Notes: generated by a model not told the origin, from the sequence alone. A stretch of DNA of 45,294 nucleotides from Acidobacteriota bacterium (GCA_028876335.1 JAGWSG010000041.1:1-45294); one strand, 5' to 3'; positions 9,799 through 18,716 are shown, counted from the stretch's first letter. Numbers and translations: made by a program.

Positions 9799-11289
9799 AT
9801 GAGTCACGTCACTTATGAAAATTTGATTGGCGGCGAATGGATGCCAGCCAGAGGTGGTAGAACCTTTCTGAATTTGAACCCCGCGGACCATTCGGATGTT
9901 GTCGGCGCCTTTCCCTCCTCGTACACGGATGATGTGGATCTGGCAGTTGCAGCCGCCAAGAAGGCCTTTGCGACCTGGCGGCTGGTTCCAGCGCCCAAGC
10001 GCGCGGACATACTGTACAAGGCCGGCACCCTTCTGCAGGAGCGCAAAGAGCAGTTTGCGCGGGATATGACCCGCGAAATGGGCAAAGTGATTGCCGAGAC
10101 CCGTGGCGACGTACAGGAGGCCATTGATGAGGCCTTTTACGTGGCTGGCGAGGGTCGCAGGCTGTTTGGTGTGACCACCCCTTCGGAGCTGCAGAGCAAG
10201 TTCGCCATGAGCGTCCGGATGCCTGTGGGAGTTGTGGGCATGATTACTCCGTGGAACTTCCCTATGGCCATTCCGAGCTGGAAGCTATTTCCAGCGCTGA
10301 TCGCAGGCAATACCTGTGTGATCAAGCCAGCCGAAGATACGCCACTCTCGACACTGAATTTGGTCAAGACCCTGATGGATGCCGGCCTGCCGCCGGGAGT
10401 GGTGAACATCGTCTTCGGCTTTGGCCCGGAGGCTGGTGCGCCGCTGGTGAGCCATAAGGATGTGCGGGCCATCAGCTTCACGGGGTCAAGTGAGGTCGGC
10501 TCCCTGGTTGGTCAGCGGGCTGCCGCAACTTTTAAGCCAGTTTCGCTTGAGATGGGCGGCAAAAATGCCCAGATAGTACTGGATGACGCCAATCTTGAGC
10601 TCGCTCTGGATGGAGCCATTTGGGGTGCATTTGGCACCACCGGTCAGCGTTGCACAGCGACCAGCCGCATCCTTTTGCAGAAGGGAATTGCGGAGAAGTT
10701 TACGGCGGAATTTGTGGCCCGCGCCAAGGCACTGGTTGTGGGGGACGGGCTGGATGAAGCCACGCAGGTTGGTCCGCAGATTAACGCGCAACAGATTGAT
10801 ACCTCTGCGCGATTCGTGAAGATTGCGCAAGACGAGGGTGCGAAGCTGCTGACAGGCGGCCAGGCGTTGAAAAGCGGTCCACATGCCAAAGGGCATTTCT
10901 TTGAGCCCACTGTGTTCGGTGGTGTGACTGCATCAATGCGCATTGCGCGCGAAGAGGTATTCGGTCCCGTCGTGAGTCTTATCGAGTTCAATACGTTTGA
11001 AGAGGCAATTGAAATTGCTAATTCGATTGACTACGGTCTGTCAACGGCGCTCTATACGAAGGACGTGAATCGTGCCTTTACGGCGATGCGCGATCTGGAG
11101 GCAGGCATTACGTACATCAACGCTCCCACCATTGGAGCGGAAGTCCATTTGCCATTCGGCGGCATCAAGCGCACAGGCAATGGTCATCGCGAGGGCCTGG
11201 GTGCGATTGACTTCTTTACCACCTGGAAGGCCGTGTACGTGGATTACTCGGACAAGCTGCAGCGCGCGCAGATTGATAACGCGGAATAA
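9799..11289 (+). CDS. NAD(P)-dependent aldehyde dehydrogenase
   Basis: Oxidises an aldehyde to the acid with NAD(P)+. The 496-aa protein has a complete ALDH active site: Asn153 in PWNFPM, Glu251 in LEMGGK, and the nucleophile Cys285 in TGQRCTATSR, plus the cofactor-binding FTGSSEVG at about 228-235. A GAGG ribosome-binding site sits a few bases before the ATG. The TGQRCTA[TS]SR signature and the C-terminal LPFGGIKRTGNGHREG resemble the branch that includes alpha-ketoglutaric-semialdehyde and YcbD-like dehydrogenases, but the substrate cannot be fixed from sequence. No pathway partner lies next to it: mreB diverges upstream and an unrelated gene converges downstream. Confidence 0.93.
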   Translation: MSHVTYENLIGGEWMPARGGRTFLNLNPADHSDVVGAFPSSYTDDVDLAVAAAKKAFATWRLVPAPKRADILYKAGTLLQERKEQFARDMTREMGKVIAETRGDVQEAIDEAFYVAGEGRRLFGVTTPSELQSKFAMSVRMPVGVVGMITPWNFPMAIPSWKLFPALIAGNTCVIKPAEDTPLSTLNLVKTLMDAGLPPGVVNIVFGFGPEAGAPLVSHKDVRAISFTGSSEVGSLVGQRAAATFKPVSLEMGGKNAQIVLDDANLELALDGAIWGAFGTTGQRCTATSRILLQKGIAEKFTAEFVARAKALVVGDGLDEATQVGPQINAQQIDTSARFVKIAQDEGAKLLTGGQALKSGPHAKGHFFEPTVFGGVTASMRIAREEVFGPVVSLIEFNTFEEAIEIANSIDYGLSTALYTKDVNRAFTAMRDLEAGITYINAPTIGAEVHLPFGGIKRTGNGHREGLGAIDFFTTWKAVYVDYSDKLQRAQIDNAE

Positions 11290-11320
11290 GCAGACTTAAA
11301 TGACGGCTTAGATAGCGCCG

Positions 11321-12373
11321 CTAGCGAATCATGTGCGCATGCAGAACTGCAGCGCTGCCTGACCGGGAAAGAGTGCAATTCGAAAAGGAATCGCATTTGT
11401 AGTGAATCAGAGCGGAGTCATCTGCCCAGTTTTGAGCGGTGACCTGCTCTGCTCTGCGGCCGATGGCGAAGGCCTTGCGCATGGATGTTGAAAGAACCGC
11501 GTTCCCCACATCGTAGTCGGTGATGCGGTCGTCGCCCTCAACAAAGAAGCTTGGATACGGTTTGGCAGCAGCTTTACGGCGCGCCGCGGCTGCCGAAGCC
11601 GCTCGCTGTGAGCGTGCCTGAATTTCCTCAATGGCATTAGGCAGGTGGTGCAGCAATGCGTCCTGCTCATCCGGTGTGGGGAAATTTGTCGTGAAGTCCC
11701 AGATGTAGGCGCGCTTGTAGGCGTCGACGGAGCAAGGGAGGTCACCCAATGCCTGAACGGCAATCACTTTACCGTTGGGATCGACGACGGGTTGGAAGAT
11801 GTCCTTGCCTATCTCACGTTGGGTTTCCTGCTGCTTCAACTGGTCGAGGTTAGCTCGTTGCTGCGCCAGCTCACGGGCAATCTGGCCGGCACTTCGCCTT
11901 CCAGCGTTTTTCAAATCAGCACTGGCCTGGGCGGCGAGTGCCTTTTCGGGATCGAACGGAAACAGGATCTCCTTGCTGCAGAGTGCGAAGCCGGCATTAT
12001 CCAGTACGCGGATAGTAAGGGCGTAAGGCTGGTCGGGAGTGCCTGCAACATAAGCGAATCCGTCGGCGAGCGTATCATTCAGGGGCTCGATCTGCAGCCT
12101 GTAGCGCGCGCGACCCTCCCATTGGATAGTCAAATGTCCACGCAGGCCTGCGGGGTTATAAACGCCTGGGCCAAGGTCGTCTGCTGCCTGCACCGTCTCA
12201 GATTTCTTGGGCCACATGGCCACCAGCGCGATGACCGCCAGTAATGCGAGAATGACAAAGCCGATTAGGACGAACGGAATGCGCGGCCGCGGATGCTCAG
12301 GAAGCTCCGGCTCCAGAGGCGGCAGGTTATCCGGCGCCATTGGCTGAAAATTACTCTCGCTCTGTTCGTCCAT
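11321..12373 (-). CDS. Membrane-anchored protein of unknown function
   Basis: Not recognised. I start at the ATG at 12373 (MDEQSESN...), which gives 350 aa; the frame is open for 28 further codons upstream, through a strong hairpin. The N-terminus is Pro-rich and cytoplasmic, followed by a single membrane segment at about 33-54 (PFVLIGFVILALLAVIALVAM) and then a probably periplasmic part. That part has a beta-rich region (HLTIQWEGRARYRLQIEP) and a helical, Gln/Ala-rich middle (REIGKDIFQPV). The first ~20 codons after the anchor include KKSETVQAADD. It is convergent with the aldehyde dehydrogenase gene (31 bp apart) and downstream of lrp. Confidence 0.75.
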   Translation of the reverse strand: MDEQSESNFQPMAPDNLPPLEPELPEHPRPRIPFVLIGFVILALLAVIALVAMWPKKSETVQAADDLGPGVYNPAGLRGHLTIQWEGRARYRLQIEPLNDTLADGFAYVAGTPDQPYALTIRVLDNAGFALCSKEILFPFDPEKALAAQASADLKNAGRRSAGQIARELAQQRANLDQLKQQETQREIGKDIFQPVVDPNGKVIAVQALGDLPCSVDAYKRAYIWDFTTNFPTPDEQDALLHHLPNAIEEIQARSQRAASAAAARRKAAAKPYPSFFVEGDDRITDYDVGNAVLSTSMRKAFAIGRRAEQVTAQNWADDSALIHYKCDSFSNCTLSRSGSAAVLHAHMIR

Positions 12374-12387
12374 GGTGTAACTCAGTG

Positions 12388-12416
12388 TGAACCAGGCCCC
12401 GACGGGGCCTGGTTCA
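12388..12416 (-). other. Strong 13-bp hairpin upstream of the 12373 start
   Basis: Perfect inverted repeat TGAACCAGGCCCC / GGGGCCTGGTTCA with a 3-nt loop, 15 nt upstream of the ATG at 12373 and 107 nt beyond the lrp stop. Neither strand has a convincing T-run after it, so it is not a standard terminator. It could be a leader structure that hides the start region, or the end of the lrp transcript. Confidence 0.6.
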
Positions 12417-12522
12417 GTCTCTTTGTGATTGCAGCATGCGGTATCGCCTTTGAACACAGGAAAGAACGCAGGAGGGATACCTTAGGTCACTCCCAGTTTA
12501 TCGACAGACTGCGCGAATCTCC

Positions 12523-13047
12523 CTATCTTCCAGTTGTTTCGAGGACGTCCCGCAAAGCGAAGCTCGTTTCAAGCCGCCGTACACCGGGCAGGCGAGATAG
12601 TTCCATTTGATGTAGCCTCCCATAGTCCTCGATGTCGGCAACTTTAGCAATGAGCATGTAATCGAACTGGCCTGCCATCAGGTGGCAGCTCACAATGCTG
12701 CCGGAGCGGCGAACTCCTGCTTCAAAGGCACTTAGGACGCTGGAGGATTGCTTTTCAAGAGTGACCCGGATGTAGACCGTAACTCCTTTGCCAAGCAGCT
12801 GGTCATTCACGACGGCACGATAGCCACGAATGGCGCCTGAGGCTTCAAGGGCCATAATGCGTCGCGAGGCCGCAGATGCGGACAATCCGACGGCCTCTCC
12901 CACCTCAAAATTTGTGGCACGGCCATTGCGTTCAAGCAAGCGCAAGATGGCGTCGTCGAATGCGTCGACTGCGGAGTTGGGGGCAGTTTCGGCAAGTGTG
13001 GGATAAGTATGCGAAGCAATGCGCGTTTGTGCACGTTTTGTTCCCAT
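12523..13047 (-). CDS. Lrp/AsnC-family transcriptional regulator, AldR-like by context
   Basis: DNA-binding regulator that senses an amino acid. The 174-aa protein has a ~25-residue N-terminal extension, then the AsnC-type helix-turn-helix (DDAILRLLERNGRATNFEVG... ASAASRRIMALEASGAI) and the C-terminal RAM ligand/oligomer domain (VSCHLMAGQFDYMLIAKVAD). It diverges from the alanine dehydrogenase gene; in several bacteria an Lrp-type protein (AldR) next to ald controls it in response to alanine. That role is inferred here from position only. The inverted repeat at 13127-13176 is a candidate operator. Confidence 0.9.
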   Translation of the reverse strand: MGTKRAQTRIASHTYPTLAETAPNSAVDAFDDAILRLLERNGRATNFEVGEAVGLSASAASRRIMALEASGAIRGYRAVVNDQLLGKGVTVYIRVTLEKQSSSVLSAFEAGVRRSGSIVSCHLMAGQFDYMLIAKVADIEDYGRLHQMELSRLPGVRRLETSFALRDVLETTGR

Positions 13048-13126
13048 AAGCGACTACTAGCACAAAATTTGCATACATTGAAAGCAAAATGAGCCGTACG
13101 ATTGCACGCATATGCATTTGATTGGG

Positions 13127-13176
13127 TGAACCGCGCCGGTCCAGCCCTCCTCTAATATTGCCATCGGCGCGGTTCA
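13127..13176. promoter_or_regulatory. 12-bp inverted repeat in the lrp-ald intergenic region
   Basis: TGAACCGCGCCG (13127-13138) is perfectly repeated in inverse as CGGCGCGGTTCA (13165-13176), with 26 nt between that include a TAATAT -10-like box (13153-13158). The arm centres are 38 bp apart. It fits an operator pair around a promoter, bound by a dimer or higher oligomer of the neighbouring Lrp-like protein, or alternatively an RNA stem in the ald leader. Confidence 0.5.
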
Positions 13177-13252
13177 GCGGGGGTACTAGAGGAACTCATT
13201 CTGGCATCCAAATTGAATGTGAAGTTGACCTGAGCGCACAGGAGCAGCGGCA

Positions 13253-14368
13253 ATGATTATTGGAGTTCCCAAAGAAATTAAAGACAACGAAGCGCGGGTT
13301 GGCATCACGCCCGCGGGTGTAAAGGCGCTTTCGGAGGCGGGTCATAAGGTTTTGGTGGAGACCGGCGCAGGTGTGCTCTCCAGCATTCCGGACGAGGACT
13401 ACCAGAATGCCGGTGCGGAGATTGTTGGGGAGGCGGGCTACGTCTGGGGCAAGTCAGAGATGGTGGTCAAGGTGAAGGAGCCCATCGAGACGGAGTACGT
13501 CTATTTTCGCGAGGGGCTTGTTCTGTTCACCTATCTGCATCTGGCGCCTTTGCCGATACTCACCAACAAACTTCTGGAGCGCAAGGTCATTGGCATTGCC
13601 TATGAGACGGTTCGCGATAAGAGTGGAACACTACCACTGTTAATGCCGATGAGCGAAGTGGCTGGCCGGATGAGCGTGCAAGTAGGCGCTACCTATCTGG
13701 AGAAAGAGCGGGGTGGCCGCGGAATTCTGCTGGGTGGAGTTCCTGGAGTGCCCCCGGCACATGTGACCATCATTGGTGGAGGCATCGTCGGTACGAATGC
13801 CGCGCGTATTGCACTTGGCTTTGGCGCCAAGACCACCTTGATTGATGTGAATCTTAATCGTCTGCGGGAACTTGAAGATATTTTCGGCGGCCGGCTCTAT
13901 ACACTTGCCTCCAACAGCTACAACCTGGCAAACGCCACACGCGAAGCGGACCTCGTAATCGGCGGCGTCCTTATCCCCGGAGCAACTGCACCCAAGCTGG
14001 TTACACGAGAGATGGTCGCAAATATGAAAAATGGCGCGGTAATTGTGGATGTTGCAATCGACCAAGGTGGTTGTGTCGAAACCGCGAAACCTACCTCGCA
14101 CTCCAATCCCAGTTATGTGGTGGACGGTGTGGTGCATTATTGCGTGACAAATATGCCCGGCGCTGTGCCGCATACGTCCACGCTGGCGCTGACCAATTCC
14201 ACATTTCCTTATGTTATGCGAATTGCGAATCTGGGTGCTCGTGAGGCATTGCGACGCGATACAGGGTTTGCCGAAGGGTTGAATACATGGCTCGGCAGCC
14301 TTACGCACCAGGGTGTCGCGGACAGCCAGAAGCGCGATTGGATCCCGGCAGCGACCCTGTTGGGATAA
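13253..14368 (+). CDS. ald: Alanine dehydrogenase
   Basis: Reversible NAD-dependent deamination of L-alanine to pyruvate and ammonia. The 371-aa length is the family norm. Visible are the N-terminal catalytic domain ([17 protein letters not shown], including the substrate-binding Arg), the [14 protein letters not shown] segment, the Rossmann motif [10 protein letters not shown], and the VDVAIDQGG catalytic-Asp region. A good AGGAG ribosome-binding site lies 9 nt before the ATG. The divergent Lrp-like gene is the likely regulator. Confidence 0.97.
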   Translation: MIIGVPKEIKDNEARVGITPAGVKALSEAGHKVLVETGAGVLSSIPDEDYQNAGAEIVGEAGYVWGKSEMVVKVKEPIETEYVYFREGLVLFTYLHLAPLPILTNKLLERKVIGIAYETVRDKSGTLPLLMPMSEVAGRMSVQVGATYLEKERGGRGILLGGVPGVPPAHVTIIGGGIVGTNAARIALGFGAKTTLIDVNLNRLRELEDIFGGRLYTLASNSYNLANATREADLVIGGVLIPGATAPKLVTREMVANMKNGAVIVDVAIDQGGCVETAKPTSHSNPSYVVDGVVHYCVTNMPGAVPHTSTLALTNSTFPYVMRIANLGAREALRRDTGFAEGLNTWLGSLTHQGVADSQKRDWIPAATLLG

Positions 14369-14445
14369 ACCCTTGAAGCGATTTAGACAGCAGTGTGGGC
14401 GCTTCCAGGCGCGAAGAGAAATCACGGTAGTTGCTCAACCCGAAC

Positions 14446-14451
14446 TATAAT
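14446..14451 (+). promoter_or_regulatory. Consensus -10 box directly before ntrY start (leaderless mRNA likely)
   Basis: TATAAT ends 6 nt before the ATG at 14458, so transcription should begin at or next to the A of the start codon. There is no Shine-Dalgarno sequence and no clear -35 box. This is the best example of a pattern seen at several starts in the window. Confidence 0.55.
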
Positions 14452-14457
14452 CGCCGC

Positions 14458-16725
14458 ATGCCAACAGGGGACAAACAGCGAAGGCGCATCGTGCTACTTC
14501 TCGGCGCGGGTGTTATTTTGTTCTTCGCTGTCCTAGGGGCTTTACAGGCATTTAACATTCGCTTTCTTGATCCCGATACATCGGGTGAAACGCTGGCATT
14601 CACTGGCCTTACAGTAGTTGTGTTTTTGCTGCTGATGGTGTTGCTGCTCCTCTTGTTGCGCAACATCCTCAAACTCTACGCTGATCAAAGCAGCATTGCA
14701 TTGGGGTCTCGGCTTAGAACTCGCATGGTTCTGGGCGCCGCGCTTATCGCTGTGACTCCGGCAGTCTTCATGTTTCTGTTCAGCTTCGAGCTGATGAATC
14801 GTTCCATTGATCGCTGGTTCTCACCGAATATCACCGAACTCCGGCAGGACTCCACTCGCGTCGTGGCGGAACTGGCCCAATATGTGGCCAGTAATGCGCG
14901 TGTGGAGGCTGAATCCATCGCCGCATCACCGGCTATGGCTGCCCCAGTACCGCAGCTCAATGAGGAGCTGCAGATGCATCGTGTGACGCTCTCCGGAGGA
15001 TTTGCCGTTGTCTATGACAATACTGCACGCGAAGTCACGTCTTTTCAGGTTCCTTCAGAGCCAAGTCAGATAAGCATCACTCCCTGGCTTGCTAATGGTG
15101 AGCAGGAACAGCCCGTAACCCTGGCAGCACCCTTTACTGTGAGCCTGCTTTCGGCCGCGCAGCGCAATGATCAGCCCATTCTTGCTGTGAATGGAAGGGA
15201 ATATGCACTTGGGCAGGCATCGACACGCACAGGAAAAGTGGTGGTGGTCGCCCTGCCCATGCCAGAAGGTCTGAGCCAGACTGCGCGGCGCATTCGTTCC
15301 GGTGCGGCAAATTACTGGCATCTCTTTCGTACACGCAACAGCATTCGATCCACGTTCTTCCTGATGCTGTTACTGATTACGGTGGTCGTTTTCTTTTCCA
15401 GTGTGTGGCTGGCGCTGTTTCTGTCCAAGCAGATTACCCGGCCTGTTGAGGCGCTTGCCGATGCGATGGATGAAATTGCCGCGGGAAAGTATGAGCACCG
15501 CGTTGAGTTGCTAACGACGGGAGAGATGGCTGAACTGGTGCGGGCCTTCAACCACATGGCTGCCGATCTGGATACCAGCCGGCAGTTGGCAGAAACATCA
15601 TCTGCGCAACTGACGGCGGCCAATCAATCCATCGAAGAGCGACGCCGTGAGCTTGAAACGATCGTCGAGACAATTCCAAGCGGTGTGGTCACCCTTGATG
15701 GCAGCAGGAAGATTCTCCAGGCGAATCGGGCATTTGCGAGCTTGATGGGTATTTCCAGCGAGGTCGAACTTCGTGGAAAGACTCTGTCAGCGGTATTGCC
15801 TGCTGAATGCATAGATGACGTTTCTGCGCTTCTGCGGCGCGCCCAGCGCATGGGTTCCTCCTCCACTGAGTTCGAATTGAATCTGCAAGGCAATGCGATG
15901 CATCTTGCACTGACGTGCGTGCCGCTTGAGTTTGCGGAGGCGCAGAAAGGAATGGTGCTGGTTGTAGAAGACACGAGCGAGCTTCTACTCGCGCAGCGCC
16001 AACTTGCCTGGAAGGAAGTGGCGCAACGCGTAGCGCATGAGATCAAGAACCCGCTTACGCCGATTGCGCTTTCAGCCGAGCGCATCGGGCGTCATCTTGA
16101 TCGGAGCCAGCCTGATTCGCCGGCCATCATTCGCAAATGTGCAGAAGTAATTTTGGGCTGCGTCGGTTCACTGCGGACGCTCGTGGATCAATTCTCCGCC
16201 CTTGCACAGTTCCCCGCGCCCCAACCCAGAGCCTGCAACCTGAATCAAGTGGCTGAACAGGCGCTATCGCATTTTGCGGATCGTCTTGAGGGTATTACGA
16301 TTCAGCGAGACCTGGATTCGAACCTGCCCCAGGTGATGGCTGATCCCGAGGCGATGCGGCGTGCGCTCGCCAACTTAATCGACAATGCAGCAGAGGCGAT
16401 GCAGAGCAGCCTGCTGCGCGTTCTTACGGTTCGCACACGGCTGAGTGAAAACGGCTCTGCTGTAGAGATTTGTGTTTCCGATACAGGACACGGATTGACG
16501 AATGAGATTCGCGAGCGCCTATTTTTGCCTTTCTACTCGACGAAGGGGCGCGGAACCGGTCTGGGGCTTTCCATTGCAGCAAAAATCGTCCAAGAACATG
16601 GTGGGACAATTCGGGCAGAGAGCAATCTTCCCAAAGGGGCGCGTTTTCTTGTTCGACTGCCTATGATGGAACAAGTTGCTTCCGATGAGAATTCATCGGC
16701 GCCTGCAGTGGAGACCCGTTCATGA
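14458..16725 (+). CDS. ntrY: NtrY-type membrane sensor histidine kinase
   Basis: Sensor kinase that probably phosphorylates the overlapping NtrX-type regulator. The start is the ATG at 14458 (MPTGDKQRRR), supported by the TATAAT 6 nt upstream; a TTG at 14431 in the same frame is unlikely because it would lie upstream of that box. The 755-aa protein has three N-terminal membrane segments, an extracytoplasmic sensor part, a fourth segment (TFFLMLLLITVVVFF), a HAMP linker (LADAMDEIAAGKYEHRV), a PAS domain (ETIPSGVVTLDG), the phospho-acceptor His in VAHEIKNPLTP, and the ATPase boxes NLIDNAAEAM, DTGHGL and GRGTGLGLSI. In other bacteria NtrYX controls nitrogen, redox or envelope functions; the signal here is unknown. 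Confidence 0.92.
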   Translation: MPTGDKQRRRIVLLLGAGVILFFAVLGALQAFNIRFLDPDTSGETLAFTGLTVVVFLLLMVLLLLLLRNILKLYADQSSIALGSRLRTRMVLGAALIAVTPAVFMFLFSFELMNRSIDRWFSPNITELRQDSTRVVAELAQYVASNARVEAESIAASPAMAAPVPQLNEELQMHRVTLSGGFAVVYDNTAREVTSFQVPSEPSQISITPWLANGEQEQPVTLAAPFTVSLLSAAQRNDQPILAVNGREYALGQASTRTGKVVVVALPMPEGLSQTARRIRSGAANYWHLFRTRNSIRSTFFLMLLLITVVVFFSSVWLALFLSKQITRPVEALADAMDEIAAGKYEHRVELLTTGEMAELVRAFNHMAADLDTSRQLAETSSAQLTAANQSIEERRRELETIVETIPSGVVTLDGSRKILQANRAFASLMGISSEVELRGKTLSAVLPAECIDDVSALLRRAQRMGSSSTEFELNLQGNAMHLALTCVPLEFAEAQKGMVLVVEDTSELLLAQRQLAWKEVAQRVAHEIKNPLTPIALSAERIGRHLDRSQPDSPAIIRKCAEVILGCVGSLRTLVDQFSALAQFPAPQPRACNLNQVAEQALSHFADRLEGITIQRDLDSNLPQVMADPEAMRRALANLIDNAAEAMQSSLLRVLTVRTRLSENGSAVEICVSDTGHGLTNEIRERLFLPFYSTKGRGTGLGLSIAAKIVQEHGGTIRAESNLPKGARFLVRLPMMEQVASDENSSAPAVETRS

Positions 16726-18077
16726 ATCACATTCTTGTGGTTGACGATGAAGCAGAGATACGCACTGCGCTCGAGGAGATTCTGCGCGAAGAAGGCTACG
16801 GCGTAACCACGGCGGCCAATGCCGCAGAGGCTCGAACACGGTTGGATGACGCACCTTACGACGCGGTATTTCTTGATATCTGGCTCCCTGACCGCGATGG
16901 GCTTGATGTGCTTGGCGAAATTCACGAACAGGCGAGCAACGTACGTCCAGAAGTGATCATCATCAGCGGGCACGGGACGATTGAATCAGCAGTGAAAGCA
17001 ACGAAACTGGGCGCATTTGACTTTCTTGAAAAGCCTCTGTCGATCGAACGAACTCTGATAGTACTCAAGAACGCGGTAGAAGCTCGTCGTCTGCGCACGG
17101 AGAATCTTGAATTCAAGCGCCAGTTCAGCGTAAGCGCGGTTCTTACCGGCGAAAGTGTACCGGTGAAGGCGCTGCGCCAGCAGATTCGACTCATGGCGCC
17201 AACCAATGGACGCGTTTTGATCTACGGCGAGTCGGGAACTGGCAAGGAACTGATTGCGCGGGCAATTCATGCGGAAAGCCTGCGGCGCGATCGCGTCTTT
17301 GTTGAGCTGAATTGCGCTGCAATCCCCGAAGCTCACATTGAAGCGGAGCTGTTTGGGTATCGCCATGGTGCACAGCCCGGCGGGCCCACAGAGCAGCGCG
17401 GAACCTTGGAACGTGCTGATGGGGGATCGCTCTTTTTGGACGAAGTGGGAGACATGAGCCTGAAGACGCAGGCGAAGGTGCTGAGCGCTTTGGACGACCA
17501 GCAATTCACGCCTGTCGGTGGCACACAGGCGTTACAGGTGGATGTGCGGCTGATTGCTTCCACGAATAAGAATCTCGAAGAAGAAATTGCGAAGGGCAAT
17601 TTTCGCGAAGATCTTTTTTACCGGCTGAATGTAGTGCCGTTTTTTGTTCCGCCGCTGCGCGAGAGGAAGGAAGACATCCCACTGCTTGCTCGGGAATTTC
17701 TGAGCGAATATGGTCGCCAATACGGCCGGCCGAGAATGGAGATCAGCGAGGAAGCCCTTGAAGCACTTGGCCGCTATCACTGGCCGGGGAACGTGCGTGA
17801 GTTGAAAAACGTGATTGAGCGCGTACTGATCCTCAATCCACGGACTCTCCGCATTGAGCGCAAACACTTGCCGCCACTTACGCACAAGGCCAGTGTGCGA
17901 CAGACGGAAGAATTTTCGACCCTGCAACAGGCGCGCGACGCCTATGAGCGCGAATACATTTTGAAGAAAGTGGATGAGGCGCGCAACAATATCAGCCGTG
18001 CGGCTGAATTGCTGGGGCTTGAACGGAGTCATCTCTATCGCAAGATGAAGGCGCTGGGTATCAGTGTGCGCGAATAG
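16722..18077 (+). CDS. ntrX: NtrX-type response regulator lacking the GAFTGA loop
   Basis: Response regulator of the NtrC class. The 451-aa protein has a receiver domain (phospho-acceptor Asp52 in VFLDIWLPD), an AAA+ domain with Walker A GESGTGK (169-175) and Walker B LFLDE (237-241), the arginine-finger region NFREDLFYRLN, and a C-terminal Fis-type helix-turn-helix (SRAAELLGLERSHLYRKMKALG). The loop that contacts sigma-54, GAFTGA in standard family members, reads GAQPGG at 216-221, followed by PTEQRG. ATP binding looks intact, but opening of sigma-54 promoters is unlikely. NtrC-family proteins with this loop lost (for example TyrR and Rhodobacter NtrC) act with sigma-70. The gene overlaps ntrY by 4 bp (ATGA). 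Confidence 0.92.
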   Translation: MNHILVVDDEAEIRTALEEILREEGYGVTTAANAAEARTRLDDAPYDAVFLDIWLPDRDGLDVLGEIHEQASNVRPEVIIISGHGTIESAVKATKLGAFDFLEKPLSIERTLIVLKNAVEARRLRTENLEFKRQFSVSAVLTGESVPVKALRQQIRLMAPTNGRVLIYGESGTGKELIARAIHAESLRRDRVFVELNCAAIPEAHIEAELFGYRHGAQPGGPTEQRGTLERADGGSLFLDEVGDMSLKTQAKVLSALDDQQFTPVGGTQALQVDVRLIASTNKNLEEEIAKGNFREDLFYRLNVVPFFVPPLRERKEDIPLLAREFLSEYGRQYGRPRMEISEEALEALGRYHWPGNVRELKNVIERVLILNPRTLRIERKHLPPLTHKASVRQTEEFSTLQQARDAYEREYILKKVDEARNNISRAAELLGLERSHLYRKMKALGISVRE

Positions 18078-18266
18078 TCTAAGATTCAGCAGTTGTCCGG
18101 AATTGAACGGAGGAGTGCGGTTTTGGACATTGCGGCCAAAAAGGCAGTGAACCGGCTCGGAAATGAAAGTGAATAAAGTCAGCAGCTTTTCGTCATGCGT
18201 GTCCGGTTTTGCAGTGGCATCAGGATTGCTTCTGGTAAGGCCAGAGAATCCATCGGAGGCCCTGTC

Positions 18267-18716
18267 ATGGCGTACTTTGAACGCATGCGCGATGTCGTAT
18301 CAGAGACCTACACTCCAGAACTGATTCAGCAACGGCGAGCCGCCGGTTGGCAAATCGTGTCCATTGAGTGGCGTCGCGAACTGCCTGATACGGAAGCTCC
18401 GCAGGAAGGCTGTTTTGCCGAGGAGATTCCTTTCGGCCTTCGGGTCTCCGAAGATTGCCGCCGATTGGAGGTTGAGCCGCGCGAGCACCAGGCACTTATG
18501 CTGATGATGGAATTGCTCGTACAGGATTTCAGCTACTCGAGTATCGTAAGTGATTTGAACGAGAAGGGCTTTCGTCAACGCGATGGCCGTCCTTGGAGCC
18601 GGGTGGCGGTGTTCAACATGATGCCGCGCCTGATCGAGGTGGGCCCGCGTATGTTTTCGAGCGAGGAATGGGAGAAGCGGCGTCTAAGGCTGATTCAAAC
18701 GCGCTCACCAGATTGA
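18267..18716 (+). CDS. Hypothetical protein with recombinase-like helical segment
   Basis: The start is the ATG at 18267 (MAYFERMRDVV), with GGAGG 7 nt upstream; 149 aa. The function is unknown. The C-terminal half (VSDLNEKGFRQRDGRPWSRVAVFNMM) resembles the small helical domain of large serine recombinases (a pattern of LN..G...R.G..W....V..ML), but there is no catalytic resolvase domain, so it cannot be a recombinase by itself. It may be a DNA-binding protein. It is downstream of ntrYX in the same direction, with 189 bp between. Confidence 0.8.
   Translation: MAYFERMRDVVSETYTPELIQQRRAAGWQIVSIEWRRELPDTEAPQEGCFAEEIPFGLRVSEDCRRLEVEPREHQALMLMMELLVQDFSYSSIVSDLNEKGFRQRDGRPWSRVAVFNMMPRLIEVGPRMFSSEEWEKRRLRLIQTRSPD

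Noticed and set aside
13640-14425. Minus-strand open frame of 261 codons opposite ald
   Set aside because: Antisense to the conserved ald core; composition is rich in His/Cys/Arg as expected of an out-of-frame read.
14431-14457. TTG start for the NtrY kinase
   Set aside because: It lies upstream of the TATAAT box, has no ribosome-binding site, and adds only nine residues with no conserved feature.
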